Notes: a model not told the origin generated them from the sequence alone. A stretch of DNA of 64,000 nucleotides from Streptomyces indicus (GCF_900100315.1 NZ_FNFF01000017.1:111511-175510); one strand, 5' to 3'; numbered from the stretch's first letter, positions 17,186 through 25,682 are shown. Program-made: numbers and translations.

Positions 17186-17330
17186 GGCGAGCGGCGAGTT
17201 TCGGCCGCCTTGGCCGGTTTCACCCCTGGTCAGCCCGTTCCTCCCCGCCCGGCAGGCGAACATTGGCTTAATCGCAGGTGTGGAGTTGCTCTCGATCCTC
17301 ATTTACGAGGCGCGAGGCGGCGGAACCCCG

Positions 17331-17362
17331 TACAATAAAGGTGAACCCAAAACGAATCACCT
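17331..17362 (+). promoter_or_regulatory. Candidate promoter -10 with overlapping operator for the MFS gene
   Basis: TACAAT at 17331-17336 is a near-consensus -10 box in an otherwise GC-rich gap. It is followed immediately by a perfect inverted repeat AGGTGA-N12-TCACCT (17339-17362) that would overlap the transcription start. No -35 is convincing. The resulting leader to GTG 17505 is about 160 nt. Confidence 0.45.
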
Positions 17363-17504
17363 CTGCCTGATGCAGAGCTGGCGCGTTCGCACGGCGGCCG
17401 ACGATCCCCGCAGGGACCGGCATCACCGACGATCCCTGCGCACGATGGACAGCTCTCGGCGAAGCCACACGGGCCCGCTACCAGGCAGCAGAAAGGCAAG
17501 GACC

Positions 17505-18776
17505 GTGGCGTCCACGGTCAAGAACCGCCCTGGTTACGGGCAGCTCCTGCGCACCCCCGGTGCCCTTTCGTTCGTCCTGCCCGGCTTCGCCGCGCGGCAG
17601 CCCTTCGCGATGCTCACCATGTCGATCGTGCTGCTCGTGCAGCACACGACCGGGTCCTTCGGCAGCGCGGGCGCCGTCGCCGCCGTGACCGGCATCTCCA
17701 TGGCCCTGTTCGCGCCGCAGAGCGGCAAGCTCGCGGACCGCTTCGGACAGTCGGCCGTCCTGATCCCCGGCGTTCTGATCAACGCCGTCTCGGTGATCCT
17801 GCTCGCCTCGCTGGCCCTCGCGGACGCGCCGCTGTGGGCGCTGTTCCTCGCGGCCGTGCCCGCCGGCGCCTCGGTGCCGCAGGTCGGCCCGATGGTGCGG
17901 GCCCGCTGGGCCGCCGTGCTCGACCGGCCCGACCGCCGGCACCTGCTGCCGACCGCGGCGGCCTTCGAGTCCGTCACGGACGAGCTCACCTTCGTCGTCG
18001 GCCCCGTCCTCGCCACGATGCTGTGCACGGTCGTGCACCCGGGCGCGGGCCTCGCCGCCCAGGCGGTCCTCACCCTCGCCGGCGGCCTGCTCTTCGCCGC
18101 ACAGCGCGGCACCCAGCCGGCCCGCCACCTCGCGGGCGAAGAGCACGCGGAGCGCACCTCCGCGCTGGCGATCCCCGGCGTGCGCGCCCTGATCGTCGCG
18201 ATGCTCGGCATCGGCGCCGTCTTCGGCGGCATGCAGGTCTCGCTGACGGCCTTCGCCGAGGAGATCGGCCAGGCAGGCGTCAACGGCCTCCTGTACGGCA
18301 TCTTCGCTGCGGGCAACATGGTCGCGGGCATCGCCTGCGGCGCCGTCGCCTGGAAGATCGGCCCCCGCCGCCGGCTCCTGCTCGGCTACACCGCGCTGAC
18401 CGCGGTGGCCGCCACGCTGTGGACGCTGGACTCGGTCGCGCTGTTCGCGATCGTCGGCCTGCTGGTCGGCATGTCCATCGCACCGGCCCTGATCACCGCG
18501 TTCACGCTGGTCGAGCAGCTGGTGCCGGCCTCGGCGCGGACCGAGGCGTTCACCTGGCTGACGGGTGCGGTCGCCTTCGGGCAGGCCGCGGCCGTGACGG
18601 TGGCCGGCCGCCTGGCCGACGCCCATGGCGCGAGCTTCGGCTTCCTGGTCCCCGCGGTCGCCACCGCACTGGCGCTGCTGACCCTGTTCGCGCTGCGCGG
18701 CAGGCTCGCTCCCGCGTCCAAGGGACGAACCGTGGCGCGTGGGGTCGGGCAGCGGGCGCTTGCGACGGTGGAGTGA
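17505..18776 (+). CDS. MFS transporter
   Basis: A 423-residue 12-helix major facilitator of the drug/metabolite efflux type. It shows the loop LADRFGQSAVLIPGV between helices 2 and 3 and a second-half repeat after residue about 220. Substrate is unknown. GTG 17505 is preceded by GAAAGG eight bases upstream. An in-frame ATG at 17371 would add a 45-residue Arg-rich, non-membrane leader with no ribosome site, so I reject it. The gene stands alone between the antiporter and FmdB genes and has its own promoter/operator candidate. Confidence 0.88.
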   Translation: MASTVKNRPGYGQLLRTPGALSFVLPGFAARQPFAMLTMSIVLLVQHTTGSFGSAGAVAAVTGISMALFAPQSGKLADRFGQSAVLIPGVLINAVSVILLASLALADAPLWALFLAAVPAGASVPQVGPMVRARWAAVLDRPDRRHLLPTAAAFESVTDELTFVVGPVLATMLCTVVHPGAGLAAQAVLTLAGGLLFAAQRGTQPARHLAGEEHAERTSALAIPGVRALIVAMLGIGAVFGGMQVSLTAFAEEIGQAGVNGLLYGIFAAGNMVAGIACGAVAWKIGPRRRLLLGYTALTAVAATLWTLDSVALFAIVGLLVGMSIAPALITAFTLVEQLVPASARTEAFTWLTGAVAFGQAAAVTVAGRLADAHGASFGFLVPAVATALALLTLFALRGRLAPASKGRTVARGVGQRALATVE

Positions 18777-18879
18777 TCGCTGCGCGCTCGTCGCGGTCCA
18801 TTGATTGCGACGTGGTGTCGGTCACCGCGTGCTCGTCGCGGTGGACTGATCCCGAGGAATACGTCACTATGGATCGTCG

Positions 18880-18906
18880 TTAGCACTCATCGAGTGAGAG
18901 TGCCAG
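18880..18906. promoter_or_regulatory. CIRCE-like inverted repeat (HrcA operator candidate)
   Basis: TTAGCACTC-N9-GAGTGCCAG. The left arm is the exact CIRCE half-site and the right arm matches GAGTGC before diverging from GAGTGCTAA. It overlaps the ribosome site of the FmdB gene. HrcA normally binds TTAGCACTC-N9-GAGTGCTAA upstream of groESL/dnaJ. Confidence 0.55.
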
Positions 18907-18916
18907 GAGGAAGCAA

Positions 18917-19234
18917 GTGCCGACGTATCAGTACCAGTGCACCGAGTGCGGCGAAGGCCTCGAGGCGGTGCAGAAGTTCACCGATGACGCTCTGACCGAG
19001 TGCCCGGCCTGCAACGGACGCCTGAAGAAGGTGTTCTCGGCCGTCGGCATCGTGTTCAAGGGCTCGGGCTTCTACCGCAACGACAGCCGCGGCTCCTCGT
19101 CGAGCAGCACCCCGGCGTCGTCCTCCTCCTCGAAGTCGTCCTCGTCGACGTCTTCGTCCTCCTCTTCGTCCTCGTCCTCGACGAGCTCGTCGTCTTCGTC
19201 GTCCTCCTCGTCCTCGTCGACGTCGGCCGCCTGA
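18917..19234 (+). CDS. FmdB family zinc ribbon protein with polyserine tail
   Basis: A 105-residue protein. Residues 1-55 form an FmdB/CxxC zinc ribbon, with C8-x2-C11 and C29-x2-C32 as the metal ligands and the conserved YQYQCTECG start and VFKGSGFYRND end. Residues 60-105 are a low-complexity tail in which 37 of 46 residues are serine, interrupted by a few Thr, Lys, Pro and Ala. The family's role is unclear; regulatory and ribosome-associated roles have been suggested. GTG 18917 follows a strong AGGAGGAAG ribosome site. A CIRCE-like repeat upstream suggests heat-shock control. Confidence 0.9.
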   Translation: MPTYQYQCTECGEGLEAVQKFTDDALTECPACNGRLKKVFSAVGIVFKGSGFYRNDSRGSSSSSTPASSSSSKSSSSTSSSSSSSSSSTSSSSSSSSSSSSTSAA

Positions 19235-19251
19235 CGCGTACGTACGCTCCG

Positions 19252-19282
19252 GAACCCCGCTGCCCCTCGGGCGGCGGGGTTC
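19252..19282 (+). terminator. Hairpin terminator after the FmdB gene
   Basis: GAACCCCGC pairs perfectly with GCGGGGTTC around a GC-rich loop, 18 bp after the stop codon. No U-tract, as is usual in Streptomyces. Confidence 0.7.
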
Positions 19283-19334
19283 TCGCATGATGCCGCGGCG
19301 TCAGGTGCGTGCCTCGCATGGCTACGCTGATCGC

Positions 19335-20168
19335 ATGGCGAACGCAGAGATCGGCGTGATCGGTGGGTCCGGGTTCTACTCCTTCCTGGAGGACGTCACC
19401 GAGGTGACGGTGGACACCCCGTACGGAGCGCCCAGCGACTCCCTCTTCCTCGGCGAGCTCGCCGGCCGGACCGTGGCCTTCCTGCCCCGGCACGGCCGCG
19501 GCCACAGCCTGCCGCCGCACCGCATCAACTACCGCGCGAACCTGTGGGCGCTGCGCTCGATGGGCGTGCGCCAGGTGCTCGGCCCGTGCGCGGTCGGCGG
19601 TCTCAGGCCCGAGTACGGTCCCGGGACGCTGCTCGTGCCGGACCAGGTCGTGGACCGTACGAAGACGCGCGCGCAGACCTTCTTCGACGGCCACCCGCTG
19701 CCGGACGGCACGGTGCCGAACGTCGTCCACACGACCTTCGCCGACCCGTACTGCCCGGTGGGCCGACAGGCCGCACTCGCGGCCGCGCGCGGGCGGGACT
19801 GGGAGCCGGTGGACGGCGGCACGATGGTCGTGATCGAGGGGCCGCGCTTCTCGACGCGTGCGGAGTCGCAGTGGCATGCCGCGATGGGCTGGTCGGTGGT
19901 CGGCATGACCGGACACCCCGAGGCCGTGCTCGCCCGTGAACTCGGGCTCTGCTACACGTCGTTGTCGCTGGTGACGGACCTGGACGCCGGTGCGGAGACG
20001 GGCGAAGGGGTCTCGCACACGGAGGTTCTGAAGGTGTTCGGGGAGAACGTCGGACGGCTGCGCGAGGTGCTCTTCGACGTGGTGGCGGCACTGCCGGAGA
20101 CCTCGGAGCGGGACTGCCTCTGCACGCACGCACACGACGGGTGGGATTTGGGGATCGAGCTGCCTTGA
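19335..20168 (+). CDS. mtnP: S-methyl-5'-thioadenosine phosphorylase
   Basis: Phosphorolysis of methylthioadenosine to adenine and methylthioribose-1-phosphate in methionine salvage. The 277-residue protein has GVIGGSGFYSF, the phosphate loop RHGRGHSLPPHRINYRANLWAL, the substrate segment VIEGPRFSTRAESQ and MTGHPEAVLARELGLCYTSL. Purine-specific family members differ here, so MTA phosphorylase is preferred over purine nucleoside phosphorylase. TACGCT at 19323-19328 lies six bases before ATG 19335, giving a leaderless transcript. Confidence 0.93.
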   Translation: MANAEIGVIGGSGFYSFLEDVTEVTVDTPYGAPSDSLFLGELAGRTVAFLPRHGRGHSLPPHRINYRANLWALRSMGVRQVLGPCAVGGLRPEYGPGTLLVPDQVVDRTKTRAQTFFDGHPLPDGTVPNVVHTTFADPYCPVGRQAALAAARGRDWEPVDGGTMVVIEGPRFSTRAESQWHAAMGWSVVGMTGHPEAVLARELGLCYTSLSLVTDLDAGAETGEGVSHTEVLKVFGENVGRLREVLFDVVAALPETSERDCLCTHAHDGWDLGIELP

Positions 20169-20356
20169 GGGGTGGGGTGGGCGGTCGGTCTCTGGGGGTG
20201 GGGCAGACGGTCGCGCCCTTGGGGGGTGGTGAGGGGCGGAGCAAACAGTCCCCTCCCGCCCGGGGGCCGAAGCCCTTTCCAGGCTATCGGCGCCCACTGA
20301 CAACGGCGCGCTGCCGGCCGTGAGCGGAGCCTGAATTCCTCATTCCGGTGAGGGAG

Positions 20357-20383
20357 TTGTCCACAACCGGCCGGTAGTCCACA
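20357..20383 (+). promoter_or_regulatory. Pair of DnaA-box-like nonamers
   Basis: TTGTCCACA at 20357-20365 equals the preferred Streptomyces DnaA box. TAGTCCACA at 20375-20383 differs at one base. They share orientation and lie 18 bp apart in the 294-bp gap before the CpaB-like gene. No AT-rich unwinding region is seen, so this is not an origin. Confidence 0.45.
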
Positions 20384-20462
20384 GGGATCAGCGGGCTCGC
20401 GGCGGGGCGGGGATCGTGAGGGGCGTTCGGCGACGTCCCCTTCCGACTGGCGGTGATCCCCC

Positions 20463-21122
20463 GTGTCCAGCACGCGTTCCTCCACACCCGCGCATGCGCC
20501 CCTGTCCCTGTCTCTGCCCGACCTCCCGGGTTCGTTGTCGGCCGCGCTGCCGCCCGCGCCCGCCGTTCCACCGCCGTCGTGCGAGGTCCCGCACTTCTCC
20601 CCCCTTCATGTACGCGGCGGGAGTGCGCGGCTGCGCAGGGCGCTGCGGCGGCGCAGACGTTCCCTCGCGGCCGGGCTGGCGGTGGCGGCGGTCACGCTGG
20701 CGCTCGGCACGCGGGACGGGGCCGGTGGCGGCGCCGGTCCGGAGCCGGCCGCGGTGCCCGCCTCCGCCGCACGTCCTGCGGAGCTGGTGTCCGCTCCGGT
20801 ACGGATCGCCGATGCCGCAGCGGTGCGCCTGCTCGAGCCCGGCGACCGCGTTGACGTGGTGGCCGCGGGCGGGGGCAGCGGCGGCAACCGGGCGCGCGTC
20901 CTGGCCTCGGGTGCGCGGGTGGCACAGGTGCCCGGGGGCGGCGGGGAGGGCTTCGGGGCGGACACAGGTGAGGGCGCAGGAGGGACCGGCGAAGTGAGCT
21001 TCGGCGGGGCCGAAATGGGCCCTGGTGGGGGCGCCTTGGTGGTGCTCGAAGTGACGCGTCCGGTCGCGACCGCGTTGGTGGGCGCGGGCGCGGACACCCC
21101 GCTCGCGGTGACGTTGCGATGA
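20463..21122 (+). CDS. CpaB/RcpC-like SAF-domain membrane protein
   Basis: A 219-residue protein. A Pro/Ser-rich N-terminus leads to an Arg-rich stop-transfer segment and a transmembrane helix (about residues 65-85). An extracytoplasmic part then carries VRIADAAAVRLLEPGDRVDVVAA, the signature of the RcpC/CpaB domain of Flp/Tad pilus assembly. In Streptomyces such proteins often stand alone without tad genes, as here, so a pilus role is uncertain. Residues about 160-190 are Gly-rich. Start GTG 20463. The gene precedes mscL on the same strand. Confidence 0.7.
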   Translation: MSSTRSSTPAHAPLSLSLPDLPGSLSAALPPAPAVPPPSCEVPHFSPLHVRGGSARLRRALRRRRRSLAAGLAVAAVTLALGTRDGAGGGAGPEPAAVPASAARPAELVSAPVRIADAAAVRLLEPGDRVDVVAAGGGSGGNRARVLASGARVAQVPGGGGEGFGADTGEGAGGTGEVSFGGAEMGPGGGALVVLEVTRPVATALVGAGADTPLAVTLR

Positions 21123-21263
21123 CAACGGACCGGTGCGCGTGCGGCAGTTCGTCAACTCACCTGTTCGTGTGCATGGATTGGACGTTTCTTCGGCTTGCCG
21201 GGCCTAATGGCAGCTTCGACTTCCGTATCGGATTCCCTTGCACATGCGACGAAAGGCTCAGCC

Positions 21264-21737
21264 GTGACCGAGGAGAAGAAGCCCAGCCTGTGGGAAGGCT
21301 TCAAGGCGTTCCTGATGCGCGGGAACGTGGTGGATCTGGCGGTCGCGGTCGTCATCGGCGCCGCCTTCACCAACATCGTGAACTCCGTGGTGAAGGGCGT
21401 GATCAACCCGCTGGTCGGGGCGTTCGGCACGAAGGACCTCGACAAGTACAGCTCGTGCTTGAAGGCTCCGTGCGAGTTCAAGAACGGCGAGGTCGTCTCC
21501 GGCATCCCGATCATGTGGGGCACGGTGCTGAGCGCCGTCCTGAGCTTCCTGATCACCGCCGCGGTCGTCTACTTCCTCATGGTGCTGCCCATGGCCAAGT
21601 ACCTGGCCAAGGTGGAGCAGCGGCGCAAGGCCAAGGAAGGCGTGCAGGAGACGATGGAGATCACCGAGCTGGAGGTGCTCAAGGAGATCCGCGACGCGCT
21701 GGTCGCGCAGCGGGGTCAGGGCCACAGCCAGGGCTAG
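21264..21737 (+). CDS. mscL: Large-conductance mechanosensitive channel MscL
   Basis: Homopentameric membrane channel that opens under osmotic downshock. A 157-residue protein with the N-terminal helix then FLMRGNVVDLAVAVVIGAAFTNIVNS (TM1), a periplasmic loop longer than in E. coli with two cysteines (SSCLKAPCEF), TM2 ITAAVVYFLMVLPMAKY and a charged C-terminal helix. GTG 21264 has AAAGG eight bases upstream; longer readings are not conserved. Confidence 0.96.
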   Translation: MTEEKKPSLWEGFKAFLMRGNVVDLAVAVVIGAAFTNIVNSVVKGVINPLVGAFGTKDLDKYSSCLKAPCEFKNGEVVSGIPIMWGTVLSAVLSFLITAAVVYFLMVLPMAKYLAKVEQRRKAKEGVQETMEITELEVLKEIRDALVAQRGQGHSQG

Positions 21738-21810
21738 CGAAGGAGCAGGCCGCCACGAGTCCGCCGGCGCACCGTGCGGGCTCGCGGGGGCGGAGCGGCT
21801 TGCGGACCGC

Positions 21811-22011
21811 TCAGATGTGGTGGGGCGGCTTCTCGTCGAGGAAGCGCGCGAGATCGGCGGCGCTGTCGCCGCTCGGCGTGGGCCGCTCGCCCCAGCCGTG
21901 GTCCGTGTCGTCCGGCGACTGCTGGTCGAGCGGGTCGTCGAAGACGAGCGCGGGCCGGGGCTTCTGCTGCTCGGGCCGCTCGTCCTCGCGGGGGCTCGGG
22001 GTGGTGCTCAT
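21811..22011 (-). CDS. Small conserved hypothetical protein
   Basis: A 66-residue acidic, Pro-rich soluble protein starting MSTTPSPREDERPEQ and ending DEKPPHHI. No domain is recognised and it is probably largely disordered. Codon use is typical of the genome and the ATG at 22011 opens the conserved-looking part. A longer reading upstream runs into a 60-bp tandem repeat and is Arg-rich, so I exclude it. It is convergent with mscL. Confidence 0.55.
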   Translation of the reverse strand: MSTTPSPREDERPEQQKPRPALVFDDPLDQQSPDDTDHGWGERPTPSGDSAADLARFLDEKPPHHI

Positions 22012-22020
22012 GCGTCCAGG

Positions 22021-22155
22021 GTACGTCCGGGGCGCGCGCGGCCGGGACGCGTACCTCCTGGACCCTTGCGCCCGCAACGCATGCGTCCGGGAGGCCGGTG
22101 CCCGGGCCGCGTACCGCCGTGGTGCTTGCGCCCGCAACGACCGCGTCCGGGGCGC
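22021..22155. repeat. 60-bp tandem repeat, about 2.2 copies
   Basis: GTCCGG recurs at 22025, 22085 and 22145. TTGCGCCCGCAACG recurs near 22066 and 22126 with exact 60-bp spacing. The repeats fill the space between the pflA stop and the small hypothetical gene. Confidence 0.75.
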
Positions 22156-22162
22156 TCAGCCC

Positions 22163-23011
22163 TCAGACGGCCTTCAGCCCGTGCGACTCGAAGATCCGCT
22201 TCACGACGGCCACCTGCTCGGGCGTGGGCGAGGGGGTGTCGGCCAGGGTGAACGGCATGTCCAGGGCCTCCCACTTGGACTGGCCCAGCTTGTGGAAGGG
22301 CAGCACGTCCACGCGCGAGACGTTGCCGAGGGAGCCCGCGAACGCGGCGACGCCCTCGACGTTGGCGGGGTCGTCGGTCAGGCCGGGCACGAGCACGAAG
22401 CGGACGTGCACCTCCTTGCCCTGATCGGCGAGGCGGTGGGCGAAGTCGAGGGTGGGCTGCAGCTCGCGCGCGGTGACCTTCTTGTAGGTGTCGCGGTCCC
22501 AGGACTTGATGTCGAGCAGCACCAGATCGATGTCGCGCAGCATCGCGTCGGTGGCGCGGGCGCCGAGGAAGCCCGAGGTGTCGAGCGCGGTGTGCAGACC
22601 GAGTTCGTGCTTGAGGCGGTGGAAGAGCTCGCCGGCGAAGACCGGCTGGAGCAGGGGCTCACCGCCGGAGATGGTGGCGCCGCCGCCCGAGGCCTTGATG
22701 AAGGTCGTGTACTTCGACGCCTCGGCGATCACGTCGTCGGCGGAGGTGCGCTTGCCGTTGCGCATCTTCATCGTGTCGGGGTTGTGGCAGTACAGGCAGG
22801 CCAGCGGGCAGCCGGCCAGGAAGGTCACGAAGCGTGTGCCGGGGCCGTCCACGCCCGTCGACAGGTCCCAGGAGTGCACCGAGCCCTCGGTGGGGCGCTG
22901 CGTGGCGGCGGCCGCCGGTGTGGTGGGCAGGCTCGCCGGGCTGTGCAGGCCGATGCGTTCGTCGGCGGTCGGCGCACCGACGGGTATGTCCTTGCCGAGC
23001 AGCACTGTCAT
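22163..23011 (-). CDS. pflA: Pyruvate formate-lyase activating enzyme
   Basis: Radical SAM enzyme that installs the glycyl radical on pyruvate formate-lyase. A 282-residue protein with the cluster motif GCPLACLYCHNPDT (Cys-x3-Cys-x2-Cys), then GGGATISGGEPLLQP for SAM binding and DLVLLDIKSWD. It carries about 30 extra N-terminal residues relative to the E. coli enzyme. The ATG at 23011 follows pflB by 147 bp on the same strand, so the pair forms the pfl operon. Confidence 0.95.
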   Translation of the reverse strand: MTVLLGKDIPVGAPTADERIGLHSPASLPTTPAAAATQRPTEGSVHSWDLSTGVDGPGTRFVTFLAGCPLACLYCHNPDTMKMRNGKRTSADDVIAEASKYTTFIKASGGGATISGGEPLLQPVFAGELFHRLKHELGLHTALDTSGFLGARATDAMLRDIDLVLLDIKSWDRDTYKKVTARELQPTLDFAHRLADQGKEVHVRFVLVPGLTDDPANVEGVAAFAGSLGNVSRVDVLPFHKLGQSKWEALDMPFTLADTPSPTPEQVAVVKRIFESHGLKAV

Positions 23012-23158
23012 GGCACAACTCCCGGAGAGCAGAAGCGGTTCGGTGATCGCGGCCCCTGGGCCCGGGGTGAGGGCCCGGACCCGGGGCCGCGAGTCGGGGT
23101 GGGCCCGCGCGGTCGGCGAGCCGGCGGCCCGGCGCGCGGTGCGCGCCGGGCCGGGGGC

Positions 23159-25429
23159 TCAGAGCGAGCCGTGGAAGGTGCGGTTGAGCACGTCGAGCTG
23201 CTGCTCGCGGGTCAGACGGACGAAGTTGACCGCGTAACCCGAGACCCGGATGGTCAGCTGCGGGTAGTTCTCCGGGTGCTCCATGGCGTCCTCGAGAACG
23301 GCCCGGTTGAGGACGTTCACGTTCATGTGGAAGCCGTCGCTGGCCATGTAGCCGTCGAGCACGCCCGCCAGGTTCTTGATCCGCTCCTCGGGAGTGCGGC
23401 CCAGGCCGTCGGGGGTGACGGTGTTGGTCAGCGAGATGCCGTCCTCTGCGTCCTCGTACGGGAGCTTCGCCACCGACATCGCCGAGGCGATGTAGCCGTG
23501 GGTGTCACGGCCGTTCATCGGGTTGGCGCCCGGCGAGAACGGCTCGCCGGCGCGGCGGCCGTCGGGGGTGTTACCGGTCTTCTTGCCGTAGACCACGTTC
23601 GAGGTGATGGTCAGCACGGACTGGGTGTGCTCGGCGTTCCGGTACGTCGGGTGCTTGCGCACCTTCTTCATGAACTCCTCGACCAGCCACACGGCGATCG
23701 AGTCGACGTCGTCATTGTTGTTGCCGTACGCCGGGTAGTCGCCCTCGATGGTGTAGTCGGTGGCGAGACCGGTCTCGTCGCGGTGGACGGTGACCTTGGC
23801 GTTCTTGATCGCCGACAGGGAGTCCGCGGCGACCGACAGGCCGGCGATGCCGCAGGCCATGGTGCGGCGCACGTCGCGGTCGTGCAGCGCCATCTCGATG
23901 CGCTCGTACGCGTACTTGTCGTGCATGTAGTGGATGACGTTCAGCGCGTGCACGTAGACGTTCGCGAGCCACTCCATCTGCTCGTCGAACTTCTCCATGA
24001 CCTCGTCGTAGTCGAGGACCTCGGAGGTGATCGCGCCGGTCGCGGGGCCGACCTGGGCGCCGGACTTCTCGTCCCGGCCGCCGTTGATCGCGTAGAGCAG
24101 GGTCTTGGCGAGGTTCACGCGGGCGCCGAAGAACTGCATCTGCTTGCCGACCGGCATCGCCGAGACGCAGCAGGCGATGGCGGTGTCGTCGCCGAAGCGC
24201 GGGCGCATCAGCTCGTCGGACTCGTACTGCACCGAGGAGGTGTCGATCGAGACCTTGGCGCAGAACTCCTTGAAGCCCTGCGGCAGTTGCGGCGACCAGA
24301 AGACCGTCATGTTCGGCTCGGGGGCCGGGCCGAGGTTGTAGAGGGTCTGGAGGTAGCGGAAGGAGGTCTTGGTGACCAGCGGGCGGCCGTCCTCGCCCAT
24401 GCCGGCGATCGACTCGGTGACCCAGGTCGGGTCGCCGGAGAACAGCTCGTCGTACTCGGGGGTGCGCAGGAAGCGCACGATGCGGAGCTTGATGATGAAG
24501 TCGTCGACCAGCTCCTGCGCCTGCTCCTCGGTGATGAGGCCCTGGGCGAGGTCGCGCTGGAGGTAGACGTCCACGAAGGTGGAGGTGCGGCCCAGCGACA
24601 TCGCGGCGCCGTTCTGCTCCTTCACGGCGGCGAGGTAGGCGAAGTACAGCCACTGGATGGCCTCGCGGCCGGTCTTCGCCGGGCCGGAGATGTCGTAGCC
24701 GTAGGACTGCGCCATCTGCTTGAGCTCGCCCAGCGCGCGGATCTGCTCCGAGAGCTCCTCGCGCAGCCGGATGGTCTCCTCGAGCGAACGGTCGCCCGCC
24801 GGCATGGCGTTGAGCTCGTCCTTCTCGGTCTTCTTGAACGCGATGAGCCGGTCGACGCCGTAGAGGGCGACGCGGCGGTAGTCGCCGATGATGCGGCCGC
24901 GGCCGTAGGCGTCCGGGAGACCAGTGACGATGCCGGCCTTGCGGGCGGCGCGGATCTCGGGGGTGTACGCGTCGAAGACACCGGCGTTGTGCGTCTTGCG
25001 GTACTCGGTGAAGACCTTCTCCAGGTCCTCGGAGACCGGGTAGCCGTAGGTCTCCAGGGCGCCGGCCACCATGCGCCAGCCGCCGTACGGCATGATCGCG
25101 CGCTTGAGCGGGGCGTCCGTCTGCAGACCGACGATCAGGTCCTTGTCGCGGTCGATGTAGCCGGGGGCGTGCGCGGTGATCGTCGAGGGGATGTCGTGCG
25201 CGACGTCGTAGACGCCCTTCTCGCGCTCCTCCGGGAACTTGTCCGTGATCGCCTTCCACACGGCGGTGGTGCGCTCGGTGGGGCCGGCGAGGAACGAGTC
25301 GTCGCCCTCGTACGGCGTGTAGTTCTGCTGGATGAAGTCACGGACGTCGATGGCGTCGCGCCACAGGCCGCCCTTGAAGCCGTCCCAGGCCTCGCCGTTC
25401 ACCGTTGCCTCCGCAGGAGCTGCAGTCAT
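23159..25429 (-). CDS. pflB: Formate C-acetyltransferase (pyruvate formate-lyase)
   Basis: Cleaves pyruvate plus CoA to acetyl-CoA and formate without making NADH. The 756-residue length matches E. coli PflB. The adjacent catalytic cysteines are Cys420-Cys421 in AIACCVSAMPVG, and the radical site is Gly731 in RVSGYAVNF. Both are intact, so the protein should be active. The radical form is destroyed by oxygen, which makes the gene notable in an aerobic genus. ATG 25429 follows GGAAGG. A perfect Rex-type operator lies about 180 bp upstream, after the narK terminator, so pflB should have its own redox-controlled promoter. Confidence 0.97.
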   Translation of the reverse strand: MTAAPAEATVNGEAWDGFKGGLWRDAIDVRDFIQQNYTPYEGDDSFLAGPTERTTAVWKAITDKFPEEREKGVYDVAHDIPSTITAHAPGYIDRDKDLIVGLQTDAPLKRAIMPYGGWRMVAGALETYGYPVSEDLEKVFTEYRKTHNAGVFDAYTPEIRAARKAGIVTGLPDAYGRGRIIGDYRRVALYGVDRLIAFKKTEKDELNAMPAGDRSLEETIRLREELSEQIRALGELKQMAQSYGYDISGPAKTGREAIQWLYFAYLAAVKEQNGAAMSLGRTSTFVDVYLQRDLAQGLITEEQAQELVDDFIIKLRIVRFLRTPEYDELFSGDPTWVTESIAGMGEDGRPLVTKTSFRYLQTLYNLGPAPEPNMTVFWSPQLPQGFKEFCAKVSIDTSSVQYESDELMRPRFGDDTAIACCVSAMPVGKQMQFFGARVNLAKTLLYAINGGRDEKSGAQVGPATGAITSEVLDYDEVMEKFDEQMEWLANVYVHALNVIHYMHDKYAYERIEMALHDRDVRRTMACGIAGLSVAADSLSAIKNAKVTVHRDETGLATDYTIEGDYPAYGNNNDDVDSIAVWLVEEFMKKVRKHPTYRNAEHTQSVLTITSNVVYGKKTGNTPDGRRAGEPFSPGANPMNGRDTHGYIASAMSVAKLPYEDAEDGISLTNTVTPDGLGRTPEERIKNLAGVLDGYMASDGFHMNVNVLNRAVLEDAMEHPENYPQLTIRVSGYAVNFVRLTREQQLDVLNRTFHGSL

Positions 25430-25606
25430 GGCCGCACCTTCCGAATCGCCGCGTCATTGCTTACTCACCATTGGACTGCGGTTGATCGATCATTTGTGCC
25501 CGCGATGGTCCCGGATTCGGTACCAATGGTCCCCCGCAAGGAGGTGCCTCGCATGTCGACAGGGCTCCGACCTGCGGTTTCTCGGAGGACGAAAGTCCCT
25601 TGTCCG

Positions 25607-25626
25607 CTTGTGAAAACTTTCACAAG
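25607..25626. promoter_or_regulatory. Rex operator (NADH/NAD+ redox box)
   Basis: CTTGTGAAAACTTTCACAAG is a perfect inverted repeat with a two-base centre. It contains TGTGAA-N4-TTCACA, matching the established Streptomyces Rex site (TGTGAA...TTCACA). It lies between the narK terminator and pflB, 178 bp upstream of the pflB start. Confidence 0.8.
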
Positions 25627-25682
25627 TTTTTCGTCGAGGCTGCTCCGGGAGCTGTCGAGACTGCTCCGCGGGCTACGGAAAA

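Noticed and set aside
17268..17499. Two small minus-strand frames in the gap before the MFS gene
   Set aside because: They lack ribosome sites and family resemblance and overlap the promoter/operator candidate.
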